Source: Caulobacter radicis (GTDB lineage Bacteria; Pseudomonadota; Alphaproteobacteria; Caulobacterales; Caulobacteraceae). From it: DNA of 64,000 nucleotides. This document shows, piece by piece, positions 1 to 8,011 of the stretch. The notes beneath the pieces are model-generated. The model was not told the DNA's origin. It worked only from the letters and a program-made list of their open reading frames with translations, and searched no databases. The translations under genes and the position numbers were made by a program. The stretch is from assembly GCF_003094615.1 (NCBI RefSeq), contig NZ_QDKO01000015.1:158443-222442 (forward strand), read 5' to 3'. How positions within the stretch are numbered: position 1 is the first letter of the stretch; every line of letters begins with the position of its first letter.

Positions 1-776
1 CCGCGGCGCCGGGGCTGGTCGTGAACGGTCGCCTGGAACAGGGCGGCTATGCCCTGAGCCGCACCGCGCCCCGCGCCGAGGTGCTGGTCGACGGCCTTCC
101 CCTCACCCAGGCCTCGGCCGACGGCTGGTTCGTGGTCGGCTTCGACCGCGACGCCCCGCCCAGCGCCGAGATCACCGTCCAGACGCCGGACGGCTCGGCC
201 AGCCACCGCGTGGCGATCGCGCCGGGAACCTTCGACATCCAGCGCATCGACGGCCTGCCGCCGTCGCAGGTCTCGCCGGAGGACCCGGTCCTGCTGGCCC
301 GCATCGCCGCCGAGGGCGCGCGCAAGGCCGCGGGCTTTTCCAGCCGTGTCGACGGCGACTTCTTCCGCACGGGCTTCATCTGGCCGGTGAAGGCCACGCG
401 GCGCTCGTCGCGGTTCGGCGGCCAGCGGATCCTCAACGGCGAGCCCAAGCGCCCGCACTACGGCGTCGACCTGGCCGCGCCGGTGGGAACGCCGGTGGTC
501 GCCCCGGCGGCCGGCGTCGTCGCCTTCGCCGAGACCGGCCTGCACTTCGAGGGCGGCCTCGTTCTCATCGACCACGGCCAGGGCCTGATCAGCGCCTACC
601 TGCACCTTTCGCGCGTCGACGTGGCCGCCGGCCAGCGGCTGGCCCAGGGCCAGGTCATCGGCGCGGTCGGCAAGGAAGGCCGCGCCACGGGCCCGCATCT
701 GTGCTGGCGCCTCAAGTGGCGCGACCGCAATCTCGATCCCAGCCTGTGGGTCGTTGACGCAGGAATGCGACAGTGA
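1..776 (+). CDS. M23 family metallopeptidase, 5' end outside window
   Basis: The C-terminal half carries the LytM/M23 zinc peptidase fold, with a His-Tyr-Gly-Val-Asp motif (HxxxD), a His-Leu-His motif and a late GPHLCW motif. Proteins of this family cut peptide cross-links in peptidoglycan in the periplasm, or act as non-catalytic activators of amidases. The reading frame is open right to the left edge (codons from base 3). The GTG at 21 is therefore probably internal, and the export signal and true start lie upstream. The visible N-terminal part (about 110 residues) looks like a beta-rich domain preceding the catalytic domain. The usual last histidine of the HxH pair is followed by Leu-Cys rather than a second His, but this is common in the family. 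Function is inferred from the family; substrate bond unknown. Confidence 0.85.
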   Translation, partial: AAPGLVVNGRLEQGGYALSRTAPRAEVLVDGLPLTQASADGWFVVGFDRDAPPSAEITVQTPDGSASHRVAIAPGTFDIQRIDGLPPSQVSPEDPVLLARIAAEGARKAAGFSSRVDGDFFRTGFIWPVKATRRSSRFGGQRILNGEPKRPHYGVDLAAPVGTPVVAPAAGVVAFAETGLHFEGGLVLIDHGQGLISAYLHLSRVDVAAGQRLAQGQVIGAVGKEGRATGPHLCWRLKWRDRNLDPSLWVVDAGMRQ

Positions 777-882
777 CGCGATCAAACTTGACCATTTCGG
801 GACACCGCCTATCGACAGGTCCGCTCGGTTATGGTTATCCCCAGCCCCGCTTTTGAAACTCGCGTATGAGGCGTAATCCCGC

Positions 883-1389
883 ATGTCCGCGGTGCTCGAT
901 AAGCTCCGTTTCCTCCTGGTGGACGATAACCACCACATGCGGGCGATCGTCAGCACGATCCTGAAAGGGGTCGGCGTGCGCCATGTGCACGAGGCGATCG
1001 ACGGCGCCGAGGGCTTGCAGATCCTGAAGGATCGCCAGATCGACATCGCCATAGTCGACTTCAAGATGTCGCCGCTGGACGGGGTGCAGTTCACCCAGCT
1101 GGTGCGCAACTCGCCCGACAGCCCCGACCCGTTCCTGCCGATCATCATGCTGACCGGCTTTGCCGAACGGCACCGGGTGTTCGAGGCGCGCGACGCCGGC
1201 GTCACCGAGATCGTCGTCAAGCCGGTTACGGCCCGTTCGCTGCTCGACCGCATCGACATGGTGATCTTCAAGCCGCGGCCGTTCATCCGCAGCGGCGACT
1301 ATTTCGGCCCCTGCCGTCGCCGCCGCCAGGACCCGCACTACGGCGGCCCGTTCCGTCGAGGCACCGACAAGGGCGCGATCGAGCTTTAG
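883..1389 (+). CDS. single-domain response regulator (CheY-like)
   Basis: A receiver domain occupies residues 8-125 and shows the full phosphorylation pocket: Asp14-Asp15, phospho-acceptor Asp59 in the sequence IVDFKM, Thr91 and Lys113 followed by Pro. No DNA-binding or enzymatic output domain follows. Instead there is a 45-residue basic tail rich in Arg, Gly and Tyr, which may bind a partner. Proteins of this kind work as phosphate shuttles or as direct regulators of motors and enzymes, and Caulobacter has many. There is no kinase gene next to it, so the partner cannot be named. It stands alone between the M23 gene and a convergent acyltransferase gene, with a strong inverted repeat in the gap. 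Confidence 0.85.
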   Translation: MSAVLDKLRFLLVDDNHHMRAIVSTILKGVGVRHVHEAIDGAEGLQILKDRQIDIAIVDFKMSPLDGVQFTQLVRNSPDSPDPFLPIIMLTGFAERHRVFEARDAGVTEIVVKPVTARSLLDRIDMVIFKPRPFIRSGDYFGPCRRRRQDPHYGGPFRRGTDKGAIEL

Positions 1390-1402
1390 GGGAAGTCCTA
1401 CC

Positions 1403-1456
1403 CCTTCATTCCCCCCGTCATTCCCGCCACAAGGGCGGGAATGACGGGAGTGAAGG
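1403..1456. terminator. inverted repeat between convergent genes, probable bidirectional terminator
   Basis: A perfect 15-nt stem (1414-1428 with 1434-1448, loop 1429-1433) is flanked by a further six paired bases (1403-1408 with 1451-1456). It lies exactly between the stop codons of the two convergent genes. There is no T-run, so it may act as a Rho-dependent boundary or be a dispersed palindromic repeat. Confidence 0.55.
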
Positions 1457-1460
1457 AGCC

Positions 1461-2396
1461 TCAGTTCGTGGGGATCTCCCCCGCCAGCAGCGCCGCATAG
1501 ACCTCGTTGGGCCAGCGGCGGTGGACCCAGAACCACTCTTCCGGACGCTCGCGGATGCGGTCTTCCATGAAGGCGTTGATCATCCGCACGCCGGCCTCGA
1601 TGTCGGCGCCGCGATCGCCGGTGCTGGGCGGGACGATCGGGTCGTGGACCACGGCGCGGAAATGCGCGCCCTTGGTGCGCTGCACCGACATCGGTTGCAG
1701 CACCGTGCCGAAGCGGATGGCCAGGCGGGTGGGGCCCGGGGCGGTGCGCGAGTCGTGGCCGAAGAACGGGGCGGCGACCCCGCCATTGAACTTCTGGTCG
1801 TTCATCAGCGCCACCGACTCGCCGCGCTTCATGGCGTCGAGCAGCTCGCGCGCGCCGTCGCCGCCCTTGGGGGCGAACAGACGCACGCCGTAGCGGAAGC
1901 GGCTCTTCTTGATACGCTCGTCGATGTAGGGGTTGTTGGCCGCGCGATAGGTCATCTGGCAGGTGACGCCGGAATCGACGATCGCCGCCGGCATCACTTC
2001 CCAGTTCGACAGGTGGCCCGATACGAACACCACCGGCTCCTTGTCGCGGGCGATCTGGGCCAGGCGCTCGGCGTTCACCACCTCTACCCGCCCGGTCGAG
2101 GGCAGGAGCTTGTCCATCAGCGGGAACTCACCGAACGTGCGGCCCAGGCCGTCCCACTGCCGGCGCAGCATGTCGGCGCGCCAGGCGGCGTCCTTTTCCG
2201 GGAAAGCCAGGCGCAGGTTGCGGTCGGCCACCTTGTGGGCGCCGCTCAGCGGTCCGAAGGTGCGCCCGAACCAGCCGCCCAGGGCCGAGGCCGCGTCCAC
2301 GCCCAGCAGCCTGAAAAGGCCCATGAACAGGTCGTAGCCGAACGCCTCGAGGCGCCAGAGGAAGTCTTGGGTGGGGGAAACACGAGCGTCGGACAT
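1461..2396 (-). CDS. lipid A biosynthesis acyltransferase (LpxL/HtrB family)
   Basis: This 311-residue protein belongs to the lysophospholipid/lipid A acyltransferase family, which adds a secondary acyl chain to the Kdo2-lipid A precursor at the inner face of the cytoplasmic membrane. The catalytic HX4E motif is present as His128-Leu-Ser-Asn-Trp-Glu133, and a hydrophobic stretch near residues 20-45 could be the membrane anchor. Length fits the family (about 300 residues). The C-terminal Trp-Phe-Trp-Val-His-Arg-Arg-Trp block is typical. Which acyl position it modifies cannot be told from the sequence. It is transcribed alone, divergent from the XRE regulator that follows. Confidence 0.85.
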   Translation of the reverse strand: MSDARVSPTQDFLWRLEAFGYDLFMGLFRLLGVDAASALGGWFGRTFGPLSGAHKVADRNLRLAFPEKDAAWRADMLRRQWDGLGRTFGEFPLMDKLLPSTGRVEVVNAERLAQIARDKEPVVFVSGHLSNWEVMPAAIVDSGVTCQMTYRAANNPYIDERIKKSRFRYGVRLFAPKGGDGARELLDAMKRGESVALMNDQKFNGGVAAPFFGHDSRTAPGPTRLAIRFGTVLQPMSVQRTKGAHFRAVVHDPIVPPSTGDRGADIEAGVRMINAFMEDRIRERPEEWFWVHRRWPNEVYAALLAGEIPTN

Positions 2397-2560
2397 CGGC
2401 CCTTACTAGCTCGACTTGGCCCGCGGCGGAACTGTGGCGCCGGAGACCCTCGCCGCCTCAAAGGCGATCCAGCTTCGCTTGGCGCGCGACTTGCGGCTGT
2501 CAGGGCAGACCGTTCCGTTTCGGGACGGGGGAAAGCCATCGGGGGTCAAGGGTCCACATC

Positions 2561-2953
2561 ATGGGCAACGACATCGACACTCACCTGGGCAAGCGCCTTC
2601 GCCGCCGTCGCCGGCTGCTCGGCCTGACCCAGCAGCAACTGGCCGGCGCCGTCGGCGTGCGCTTCCAGCAGATCCAGAAGTACGAATGCGGCGCCAACCG
2701 CATCTCGGCCGCCCGCCTGTGGCAGCTGTCCGAGGCGCTGGAAGTGCCGGTCGGCTACTTCTACGACGGCCTGTCGGCGGTCGCCCGCGACACCGCGCCG
2801 ACGGCCAGCAACGACTCCGAGGGCGGCGAGATGTTCGCTCGCAAGGAGACGATCGACCTGATCCGAGCCTATTACCTGCTGGGCGAGCGTCCGCGCCGCC
2901 GGCTGCTGGACCTGGCCAAGTCGCTGAACGGCGTCGAGCAGCTCGAAGCCTGA
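2561..2953 (+). CDS. XRE-family helix-turn-helix regulator
   Basis: Residues about 10-65 form a Cro/C1-type helix-turn-helix: a basic first helix, then the LTQQQLAGAVGV recognition unit and the QIQKYECGANRIS segment. The remaining 65 residues, containing Leu-Ile-Arg-Ala-Tyr-Tyr and a basic Arg-Arg-Arg-Leu helix, resemble the C-terminal part of many short alphaproteobacterial XRE regulators. The start was chosen at the ATG preceded by an AAGGG stretch about 10 nt upstream. It lies 163 bp from the divergent acyltransferase gene and 52 bp ahead of the phosphatase gene. Its target is unknown. Confidence 0.85.
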   Translation: MGNDIDTHLGKRLRRRRRLLGLTQQQLAGAVGVRFQQIQKYECGANRISAARLWQLSEALEVPVGYFYDGLSAVARDTAPTASNDSEGGEMFARKETIDLIRAYYLLGERPRRRLLDLAKSLNGVEQLEA

Positions 2954-3005
2954 GCTGCTTTCGTGGAGTAGCGTCCTGGGCCAAGGCGGGCTAAAGCCTG
3001 CGCCC

Positions 3006-3845
3006 ATGACGCTCTCCGCCGATCGCCTCGCCGCCCTCGACGCCTTCATCGTCGAGCTCAACGCCGCCTCCGCGGACGCCATCCTGCCGTTGTTCCGGTC
3101 CGACCACGGGCTGGAGGACAAGGCGGCCGGCAAGAACCTACCGCGCGACACTCACGCGGCGTTCGACCCCGTCACCGAGGCCGACCGCGGCGCCGAGGCG
3201 GCCATCCGCAAGCTGATCGCCGAGCGCTTTCCCGAGCACGGCGTGATCGGCGAGGAATACGGCGAGGACCGCCCGGACGCCGAGTTCGTCTGGGTGCTGG
3301 ATCCCGTCGACGGCACGCGCGCCTTCATCTCGGGCCTGCCGCTGTGGACCACCCTGATCGGCCTGCGCCACCAGGGGCGTCCCGTTCTGGGCTCGATCGG
3401 CCAGCCCTATATCGGCGAGCTCTATGTCGGCTCGGCCGCCGGCGGCTCGCGCCTGATCGCCCGCGGAACTGAGAAGACCCTGCGCGTGCGCCCCTGCGCC
3501 GTGCTGACCGACGCCATCATCGCCACCACCGACCCGGAAGCCTGCTTCGACGGCGCCGAGCTGGGCGCCTGGCGCCAGGTGCGCGCGGCCGCCAAGCTGG
3601 CCCGCCTGGGCTGCGACGCCTACGCCTACGCCATGGTCGCGGCCGGCACGATGGACATGGTCATCGAAGCCGGTCTCAAGAGCTGGGACGTCGAGGCCGC
3701 CATCCCCCTGATCGAAGGCGCCGGCGGCGTCGTCACCGACTGGCGCGGCGCGCCGATCGGCCAGCACGGCGGCCAGATGGCCATCGCCGGCGACCAGCGC
3801 GTGCTGAACGAGGCGCTGGTGGCGCTGAAAAGGTCGGCGAAATAA
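3006..3845 (+). CDS. hisN: histidinol-phosphatase of the inositol monophosphatase family (HisN type)
   Basis: The protein has all landmarks of the magnesium-dependent, lithium-sensitive IMPase superfamily: Gly-Glu-Glu after the first third, the Asp-Pro-Val-Asp-Gly-Thr metal and phosphate motif, and a late Lys-Ser-Trp-Asp-Val-Glu-Ala motif. The spacing and the Arg-Ala-Phe following DPVDGT match the clade that dephosphorylates L-histidinol phosphate in histidine biosynthesis rather than inositol phosphates, but other phosphate monoesters remain possible. Length of 279 residues is normal. The ATG at 3006 begins 52 bp after the regulator stop. The gene is followed by a 24-nt perfect inverted repeat that separates it from the convergent hydrolase. 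Confidence 0.75.
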   Translation: MTLSADRLAALDAFIVELNAASADAILPLFRSDHGLEDKAAGKNLPRDTHAAFDPVTEADRGAEAAIRKLIAERFPEHGVIGEEYGEDRPDAEFVWVLDPVDGTRAFISGLPLWTTLIGLRHQGRPVLGSIGQPYIGELYVGSAAGGSRLIARGTEKTLRVRPCAVLTDAIIATTDPEACFDGAELGAWRQVRAAAKLARLGCDAYAYAMVAAGTMDMVIEAGLKSWDVEAAIPLIEGAGGVVTDWRGAPIGQHGGQMAIAGDQRVLNEALVALKRSAK

Positions 3846-3853
3846 GAGCCAAA

Positions 3854-3987
3854 GATCCTCCCCCTCTGGGGGAGGTGTCGGCGAAGCCGACGGAGGGGGG
3901 TGTGGCTGATGAGCCCGCTGCCGCCTCGAAAGCTGAAAACGCCCCCCCTCCGGCCCTCCGGGCCACCTCCCCCAGAGGGGGAGGATC
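3854..3987. repeat. long inverted repeat, dispersed CTCCCCCT-type element
   Basis: The two 24-nt arms at 3854-3877 and 3964-3987 are perfect reverse complements. Each arm contains its own smaller palindrome (CTCCCCC and GGGGGAG around CTCT/AGAG). The 86-bp interior is imperfectly symmetric as well. Related elements lie at 14533-14713 and 26900-27021, always between genes. It could stop transcription from both convergent genes, but the recurrence argues for a mobile or genome-wide repeat. Confidence 0.8.
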
Positions 3988-3994
3988 TGAGGAT

Positions 3995-4939
3995 CTAGAG
4001 GTCCGCCACCGTCTCGTCGAACGCCGCCCAGAACCGCGCGCGGCGGTCATCGGTCTCGATCAGGATCTCGTGGAAGGCGTCCTCGATCTCGATGTAGCGG
4101 CCCTTTGGGATGCGAGCGGCGATAGCCTTCTGGGCCGAGGTCAGGACGCGGGTGTCGACCCCGGCGCCGACGATGGTCACCGGGATGAGGATGGCTTCCA
4201 CGCCCTTGGAGCGGACCAGCCACTCGCAGGCGGAAAAGGCGAAATCGGTCCAGCCCCAGGTGATGCCGCCCAGCGCGATGTCCGGGCAGGCGCGGATCTG
4301 GGCCTGGTGGCGGGCGTAGCGGGCCGCGTCGTGGGTCAGGGCGTCCTGCGGGAAGACGTGCTTGAACGGGTCGCCGACGTCGCCCAGCACGTAGCCTCCG
4401 CGCAGGGGCGTGCGCGCGGCCAGCCAGGCCAGGGCGCGGGCCATGCCGGAAGGCTTGCCGCCGGTGTTCAGCCCCAGCATCGGCGCCGACAGCACGCAGG
4501 CTGAAAAGCGGGTCTCGCCGTGGGCCAGGACGAGGCTGGTCAGGCAGCCGCCCATCGAATGTCCCAGGGCGATCCAGGGCCTGGGCAGGCGCGTATCGAA
4601 GGCCGCCAGCAGCGCCTGGTAGTCGCCGACGAAGTCATGGAAACCGGCCGCATGGCCCTTCAGGCGATCGGGCAGCATGCGGTGCGAAAGCCCCTGCCCT
4701 CGCCAGTCGTGCACCAGGACGACAAAGCCCCGCGCCAGCAGGTCGTCGACGACCTCGTAATACTTCTCGATCGGTTCGCTGCGGCCGGGGCTGACCACCA
4801 CCGAGCCGCGCGCTTTTCCTTCGGGCGAAAACAGAGCGGCGCGGAGGGTCGCCCCATCCGCGCCGGAAAACCATTCGGCCTGGCCGTGGTCGGGAACCGG
4901 CGCCTCGGGAATCGAGACCAGCGGCGCAGGTTCCCCCAT
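3995..4939 (-). CDS. alpha/beta hydrolase, lysophospholipase-like
   Basis: This 314-residue protein is an alpha/beta hydrolase of the serine lipase/monoacylglycerol lipase (PldB-like) type. The nucleophile elbow Gly-His-Ser128-Met-Gly-Gly is clear, the Asp sits in GAGVDTRV and the catalytic His in DAFHEIL. No signal peptide is seen, so it probably acts in the cytoplasm. It starts 3 bp after the stop of the upstream SCP2-domain gene, so the two form an operon. The pairing of a lipid-binding SCP2 protein with a lipase-like hydrolase suggests a role with lipids or other hydrophobic esters. This is inference from context. Confidence 0.8.
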   Translation of the reverse strand: MGEPAPLVSIPEAPVPDHGQAEWFSGADGATLRAALFSPEGKARGSVVVSPGRSEPIEKYYEVVDDLLARGFVVLVHDWRGQGLSHRMLPDRLKGHAAGFHDFVGDYQALLAAFDTRLPRPWIALGHSMGGCLTSLVLAHGETRFSACVLSAPMLGLNTGGKPSGMARALAWLAARTPLRGGYVLGDVGDPFKHVFPQDALTHDAARYARHQAQIRACPDIALGGITWGWTDFAFSACEWLVRSKGVEAILIPVTIVGAGVDTRVLTSAQKAIAARIPKGRYIEIEDAFHEILIETDDRRARFWAAFDETVADL

Positions 4940-4942
4940 GGC

Positions 4943-5251
4943 TTAGCGGAGCTTCGAGAACAGCGCCGCCATCTTGGACTGCAGCGCCATCGCCGCGCCC
5001 ATGTCCGACAGCTTCAGCTTGCCGGTCATGACGGCCATGGTCGGGTCGAGCGAGCCGGCGCCGATGGCCAGGAAGTCTTCCTTCGACAGGGTCATGGTCA
5101 GGTCGGCCGGACCGTCGTCGTTCGACACCGAACCGCCGTCGATGAGGATGACGCCTTCGCCCTTCAGGTCGAACTTCAGGCTCTTGCCCAGGCCGCTGTC
5201 GTCGCCCACGGCGGTTTTGATCTTGTCGGTGATTTCCTGCAACGTGGCCAT
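4943..5251 (-). CDS. SCP2 sterol-binding domain protein
   Basis: The 102-residue product is a single SCP2 domain, with the typical order of an N-terminal helix, the beta-strand Leu-Lys-Phe-Asp-Leu-Lys and a late MTGKLKLSGD-like segment (here MTGKLKLSDM). The fold has a hydrophobic tunnel for lipids or acyl groups. I placed the start at 5251, where an AGGGAGA ribosome-binding site stands eight bases upstream. The frame remains open further up to 5341, but that extension is basic and unlike the family. The gene leads a two-gene operon with the hydrolase, 3 bp downstream. Confidence 0.82.
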   Translation of the reverse strand: MATLQEITDKIKTAVGDDSGLGKSLKFDLKGEGVILIDGGSVSNDDGPADLTMTLSKEDFLAIGAGSLDPTMAVMTGKLKLSDMGAAMALQSKMAALFSKLR

Positions 5252-5360
5252 AAACGCTGTCTCCCTCTTTTCTGCGCTTGAGCGTTCTGCGCGTGAAAAC
5301 TTGGTGGGCACCCTGGCCGGAGCCGGGCCGCAAGTAAACACCGTTCAGACGCTCTCCACG

Positions 5361-6026
5361 CTATTTTTTGCTCTGGATGAAACCAACCCGCGCAGGGGTT
5401 CCGGACAACCGCACGCGGGTCGCGCCCTTGAAGTCGGCCAGGCGCAGGATCGGCGTCTTGCCCGACAGCGGCAGGGATTGCGACTTGCCGTCGGCCCCGA
5501 CCACGACGCCGCCGGTCGCGCCGGGAAAGCCGAAGCCCGTCATCTTCGGCGCCAGCATGGCCATGGGCCCGGCGGCCTTGCCGATGACGCCGTTGGTCGA
5601 GTCGAGCACCGTCTTCAACTCGGCGACATCGTATTCGGGCGCCGGCTTCAGGACGGGCTCGATGATCAGGGTCGAGCCGAACTTGGCGTCGGCGGGCGCC
5701 TCGAACTCGATCTTGGCCCCGCCTTGCAGCTGGGCGAGCGTCGGCAGGCGCTCGAAGCGACCATCGCTCCCGATCGGCAGCGGGGTGCGCGCGCCGCCGG
5801 CCTCGACCAGAGTGGCCTTCAGGCCCGCCGCCGGCTTGCCGTCGCGCGACAGGGCGAAGGCGACGCGGGTGCGCGAGCGCTCCTGGGCCGGCACCTTGAG
5901 GAAGTTCTCCAGGTAGCTGAAGACCTTGTCGGCCGGAGCGGTCTTGCTGGCCTGGGCGAAAGCCGAACCGGCGACCAGCGCCAGGGCGCCGGCGACCGCC
6001 GCCCGCCTGCCGAGCCGGGCGCTCAT
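5361..6026 (-). CDS. exported protein of unknown function
   Basis: The 221-residue product begins with a cleavable-type signal peptide (Arg-Arg then a hydrophobic run ending in Ala-Phe-Ala around residue 24) and should be periplasmic. The rest is a beta-rich, Gly/Ala/Pro-rich sequence without a family I recognise. It shares a 4-bp ATGA overlap with the methyltransferase-like lipoprotein gene upstream, so its translation is probably coupled to it. The pair may work together in the periplasm. No catalytic motif is visible. Confidence 0.65.
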   Translation of the reverse strand: MSARLGRRAAVAGALALVAGSAFAQASKTAPADKVFSYLENFLKVPAQERSRTRVAFALSRDGKPAAGLKATLVEAGGARTPLPIGSDGRFERLPTLAQLQGGAKIEFEAPADAKFGSTLIIEPVLKPAPEYDVAELKTVLDSTNGVIGKAAGPMAMLAPKMTGFGFPGATGGVVVGADGKSQSLPLSGKTPILRLADFKGATRVRLSGTPARVGFIQSKK

Positions 6027-6928
6027 TTCGGCTTCACGAACTTGAGGGTCATGCGGTCGCTCTCCCCTATGGCGTCGTACTTGGCGTGATCGAAATCGGG
6101 CTCGGCGGGCTCGCCGCGCGGCGCCGACAGGCGGGTCGGCGGCAGGGTCCAGACGCCGAACGGATGGTCCTTGGTGTCCTTCGGGTTGGCGTTGATCTCG
6201 CTGGATCCCGCAAGGACGAAGCCGGCCTCCTTGGCCAGCTGCTCGACATAGGCCTGCTGGACGTAGCCGTCGGCGGCCAGCACGTCCTGAACGCGGCCGG
6301 GCTCGCCCCGATGCTCCTCGACGCCAAGGATGCCGCCCGGTTTCAGCGCCGCCAGCGCGTCCTTGAAGGCCTTCTCGGCGATGCCGCCGGCCATCCAGTT
6401 GTGCAGGTTGCGCAGGAACAGCACGCGGTCGACGGTTCCGGCCGGCGCCACGGGGCCGCTGCCGCGGCCGAAGGTGGTGATGTCGACCTTGCCGTAGAGC
6501 TTCGGCTTGGCCTCCAGCTTGCGGCGGAAGGCGGCGACGATCTCGGCGGCGGCGGGGTCGGCCGGATCGGCCTCGAGCACCGCCTCGTAGAGCTTGCCGC
6601 CGGTCGAGGCCAGGAAGGGGGCCAGGATGTCGGTGTACCAGCCCGCGCCGGGCCAGAACTCGACCACCGTCTGCCCGGGCCTGATTTCCCAGAACTCCAG
6701 GCTCTGTATGGGATGGCGCCAGGCGTCGCGGGCCTTGTCGGCGCCGTTACGCCAGTCGCCGGCGACCGCGCCGGCCAGGGTGGACGCTCCCCCCTTGGCG
6801 GCGGCCGCGGCGGGCTTGGGCGCCTCGGCCTGGGCCGGTTCGTCCTTCTTGCGGCCGCAGCCGACGAGGCCCGCCGCGCCGGCGGCGACGAGCAGGCCGC
6901 GACGCGACCAGGAAAAGACTGGGTCCAT
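6023..6928 (-). CDS. exported class I methyltransferase-like protein with Tat/lipobox signal
   Basis: The start at 6928 is supported by a GGGGGA ribosome-binding site and gives 301 residues. The N-terminus has a twin-arginine-like Ser-Arg-Arg-Gly-Leu-Leu, a hydrophobic stretch and a Leu-Val-Gly-Cys lipobox, so the protein is probably a lipoprotein. The body has a Rossmann methyltransferase pattern (VVEFWPGAGWYTDIL as motif I, LKPGGILGVEEH later), but an exported methyltransferase would lack S-adenosylmethionine in the periplasm. It is a close paralog of the next gene: both end with the same Ile-Asn-Ala-Asn-Pro-Lys-Asp-Thr-Lys-Asp-His-Pro-Phe-Gly-Val-Trp block. It overlaps the downstream exported protein gene by ATGA. 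Function uncertain. Confidence 0.75.
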   Translation of the reverse strand: MDPVFSWSRRGLLVAAGAAGLVGCGRKKDEPAQAEAPKPAAAAAKGGASTLAGAVAGDWRNGADKARDAWRHPIQSLEFWEIRPGQTVVEFWPGAGWYTDILAPFLASTGGKLYEAVLEADPADPAAAEIVAAFRRKLEAKPKLYGKVDITTFGRGSGPVAPAGTVDRVLFLRNLHNWMAGGIAEKAFKDALAALKPGGILGVEEHRGEPGRVQDVLAADGYVQQAYVEQLAKEAGFVLAGSSEINANPKDTKDHPFGVWTLPPTRLSAPRGEPAEPDFDHAKYDAIGESDRMTLKFVKPK

Positions 6929-6992
6929 CGATCCCCCGTTACGCATGGATCCCAGCCCTAGACCGCGACCTTGTTCAAATGGCGACGCCAGA

Positions 6993-7835
6993 TCACGCCG
7001 GTTTCTTGAAGCGCAGCGTCATGCGGTCGCTCTCGCCGATGGCGTCGTACTTGGCGCGGTCGAAGTTCGGATCGGCCGGCTGGCCGCCCGGCGCCGACTG
7101 GCGGGTGGGCGGCAGGGTCCAGACGCCGAAGGGGTGATCCTTGGTGTCCTTAGGGTTGGCGTTGATCTCGGACTTGGCGTCGAGCTTGAAGCCGGCCTTC
7201 TCGGCGATGGCCACGACGGTTGCTGTGGCCATGTAGCCGCCGGCGCCGGGGCTTTTCTCGTCGGCGGGTTCGGCGCGGTGCTCCTCGATGGCCAGCACGC
7301 CGCCCGGCTTCAGCACGGCGAAGAAGTCGGCGAAGATCTTGTCGACCTCGCCCGGACGGCCGGTCCAGTTGTGGACGTTGCGGGCGGTCAGCACCACGTC
7401 GGCCGAGCCCGGCGCGCCCAGCGGCGCGGCGACCGGGCCGAAGTCGACGAACTTGACCTTGCCGTACTTGGCCTCGTCGGCGAAGCGGGCCTCGAAGGCC
7501 GCGCGGCCCTTGCGGGCGCCTTCCGACAGCTTGGGGTTGGCCAGGTCGGCGACGCCGGCGACATAGGTCCCCTTGGTGGCCTTGGCGTAGGGCGCGAGGA
7601 TCTCGGTCCAGTAGCCGCCGCCGGGCGAGACCTCGATCACGGTCTGGCCGGGCTTGAGCCCCCAGAACGCCAGGCTCTCGTAGGGATGGCGGGCGCCGTC
7701 GCGGGCGACACTGGCCGGCGTGCGGTCCGGCGAAGCCACGGCCGCCTTCAGGGCGGCGTCGGCGGCCAGGGCGCCGGTGGCGGGAACAAGGGCCGCTGCG
7801 GCGGCGAGGATCAGCAGGTGGCGGCGGGCGGGCAT
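6993..7835 (-). CDS. exported class I methyltransferase-like protein, paralog of the neighbour
   Basis: This 280-residue protein has an ordinary Sec-type signal peptide (Arg-Arg-His, hydrophobic run, cut near Ala-Leu-Ala) instead of a lipobox. The mature part is a Rossmann methyltransferase-like domain with VIEVSPGGGYWTEIL as motif I and LKPGGVLAIEEH downstream. The C-terminal PKDTKDHPFGVWTLPPTR block is identical in the neighbouring gene, so they arose by tandem duplication. It is the first gene of a three-gene minus-strand run and lies divergent from the Hsp20 gene. What an exported protein does with this fold is unknown. Confidence 0.78.
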   Translation of the reverse strand: MPARRHLLILAAAAALVPATGALAADAALKAAVASPDRTPASVARDGARHPYESLAFWGLKPGQTVIEVSPGGGYWTEILAPYAKATKGTYVAGVADLANPKLSEGARKGRAAFEARFADEAKYGKVKFVDFGPVAAPLGAPGSADVVLTARNVHNWTGRPGEVDKIFADFFAVLKPGGVLAIEEHRAEPADEKSPGAGGYMATATVVAIAEKAGFKLDAKSEINANPKDTKDHPFGVWTLPPTRQSAPGGQPADPNFDRAKYDAIGESDRMTLRFKKPA

Positions 7836-7977
7836 GGTCTGTCTCCGTCGTCGTCGAGGTGACGGACCTTAACCTTGGGTGGCGGTCGATCAAGCGATTC
7901 CGGCCCGCCCAGCCACGCGCCCGCCCACCTTGCACGGGCCGCGACCCGCGACGGCCGCACTCAAAAACGCCGCACCC

Positions 7978-8007
7978 CTTGAAGTCGAAAAACCATCTCC
8001 CAACTAT
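7978..8007 (+). promoter_or_regulatory. candidate heat-shock sigma-32 promoter for the Hsp20 gene
   Basis: CTTGAAG at 7978-7984 is followed after 14 bases by CCCAACTAT from 7999. This fits the sigma-32 pattern (CTTGAAA, 13-15 bases, CCCCATnT) with few mismatches. Transcription would begin near 8012-8015, giving a leader of about 110 nt that matches the thermometer element. Confidence 0.55.
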
Positions 8008-8011
8008 TCAA

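Noticed and set aside
6947..6992. Possible separate promoter between the two methyltransferase-like genes.
   Set aside because: Only 64 bp from stop to start, without recognisable elements.
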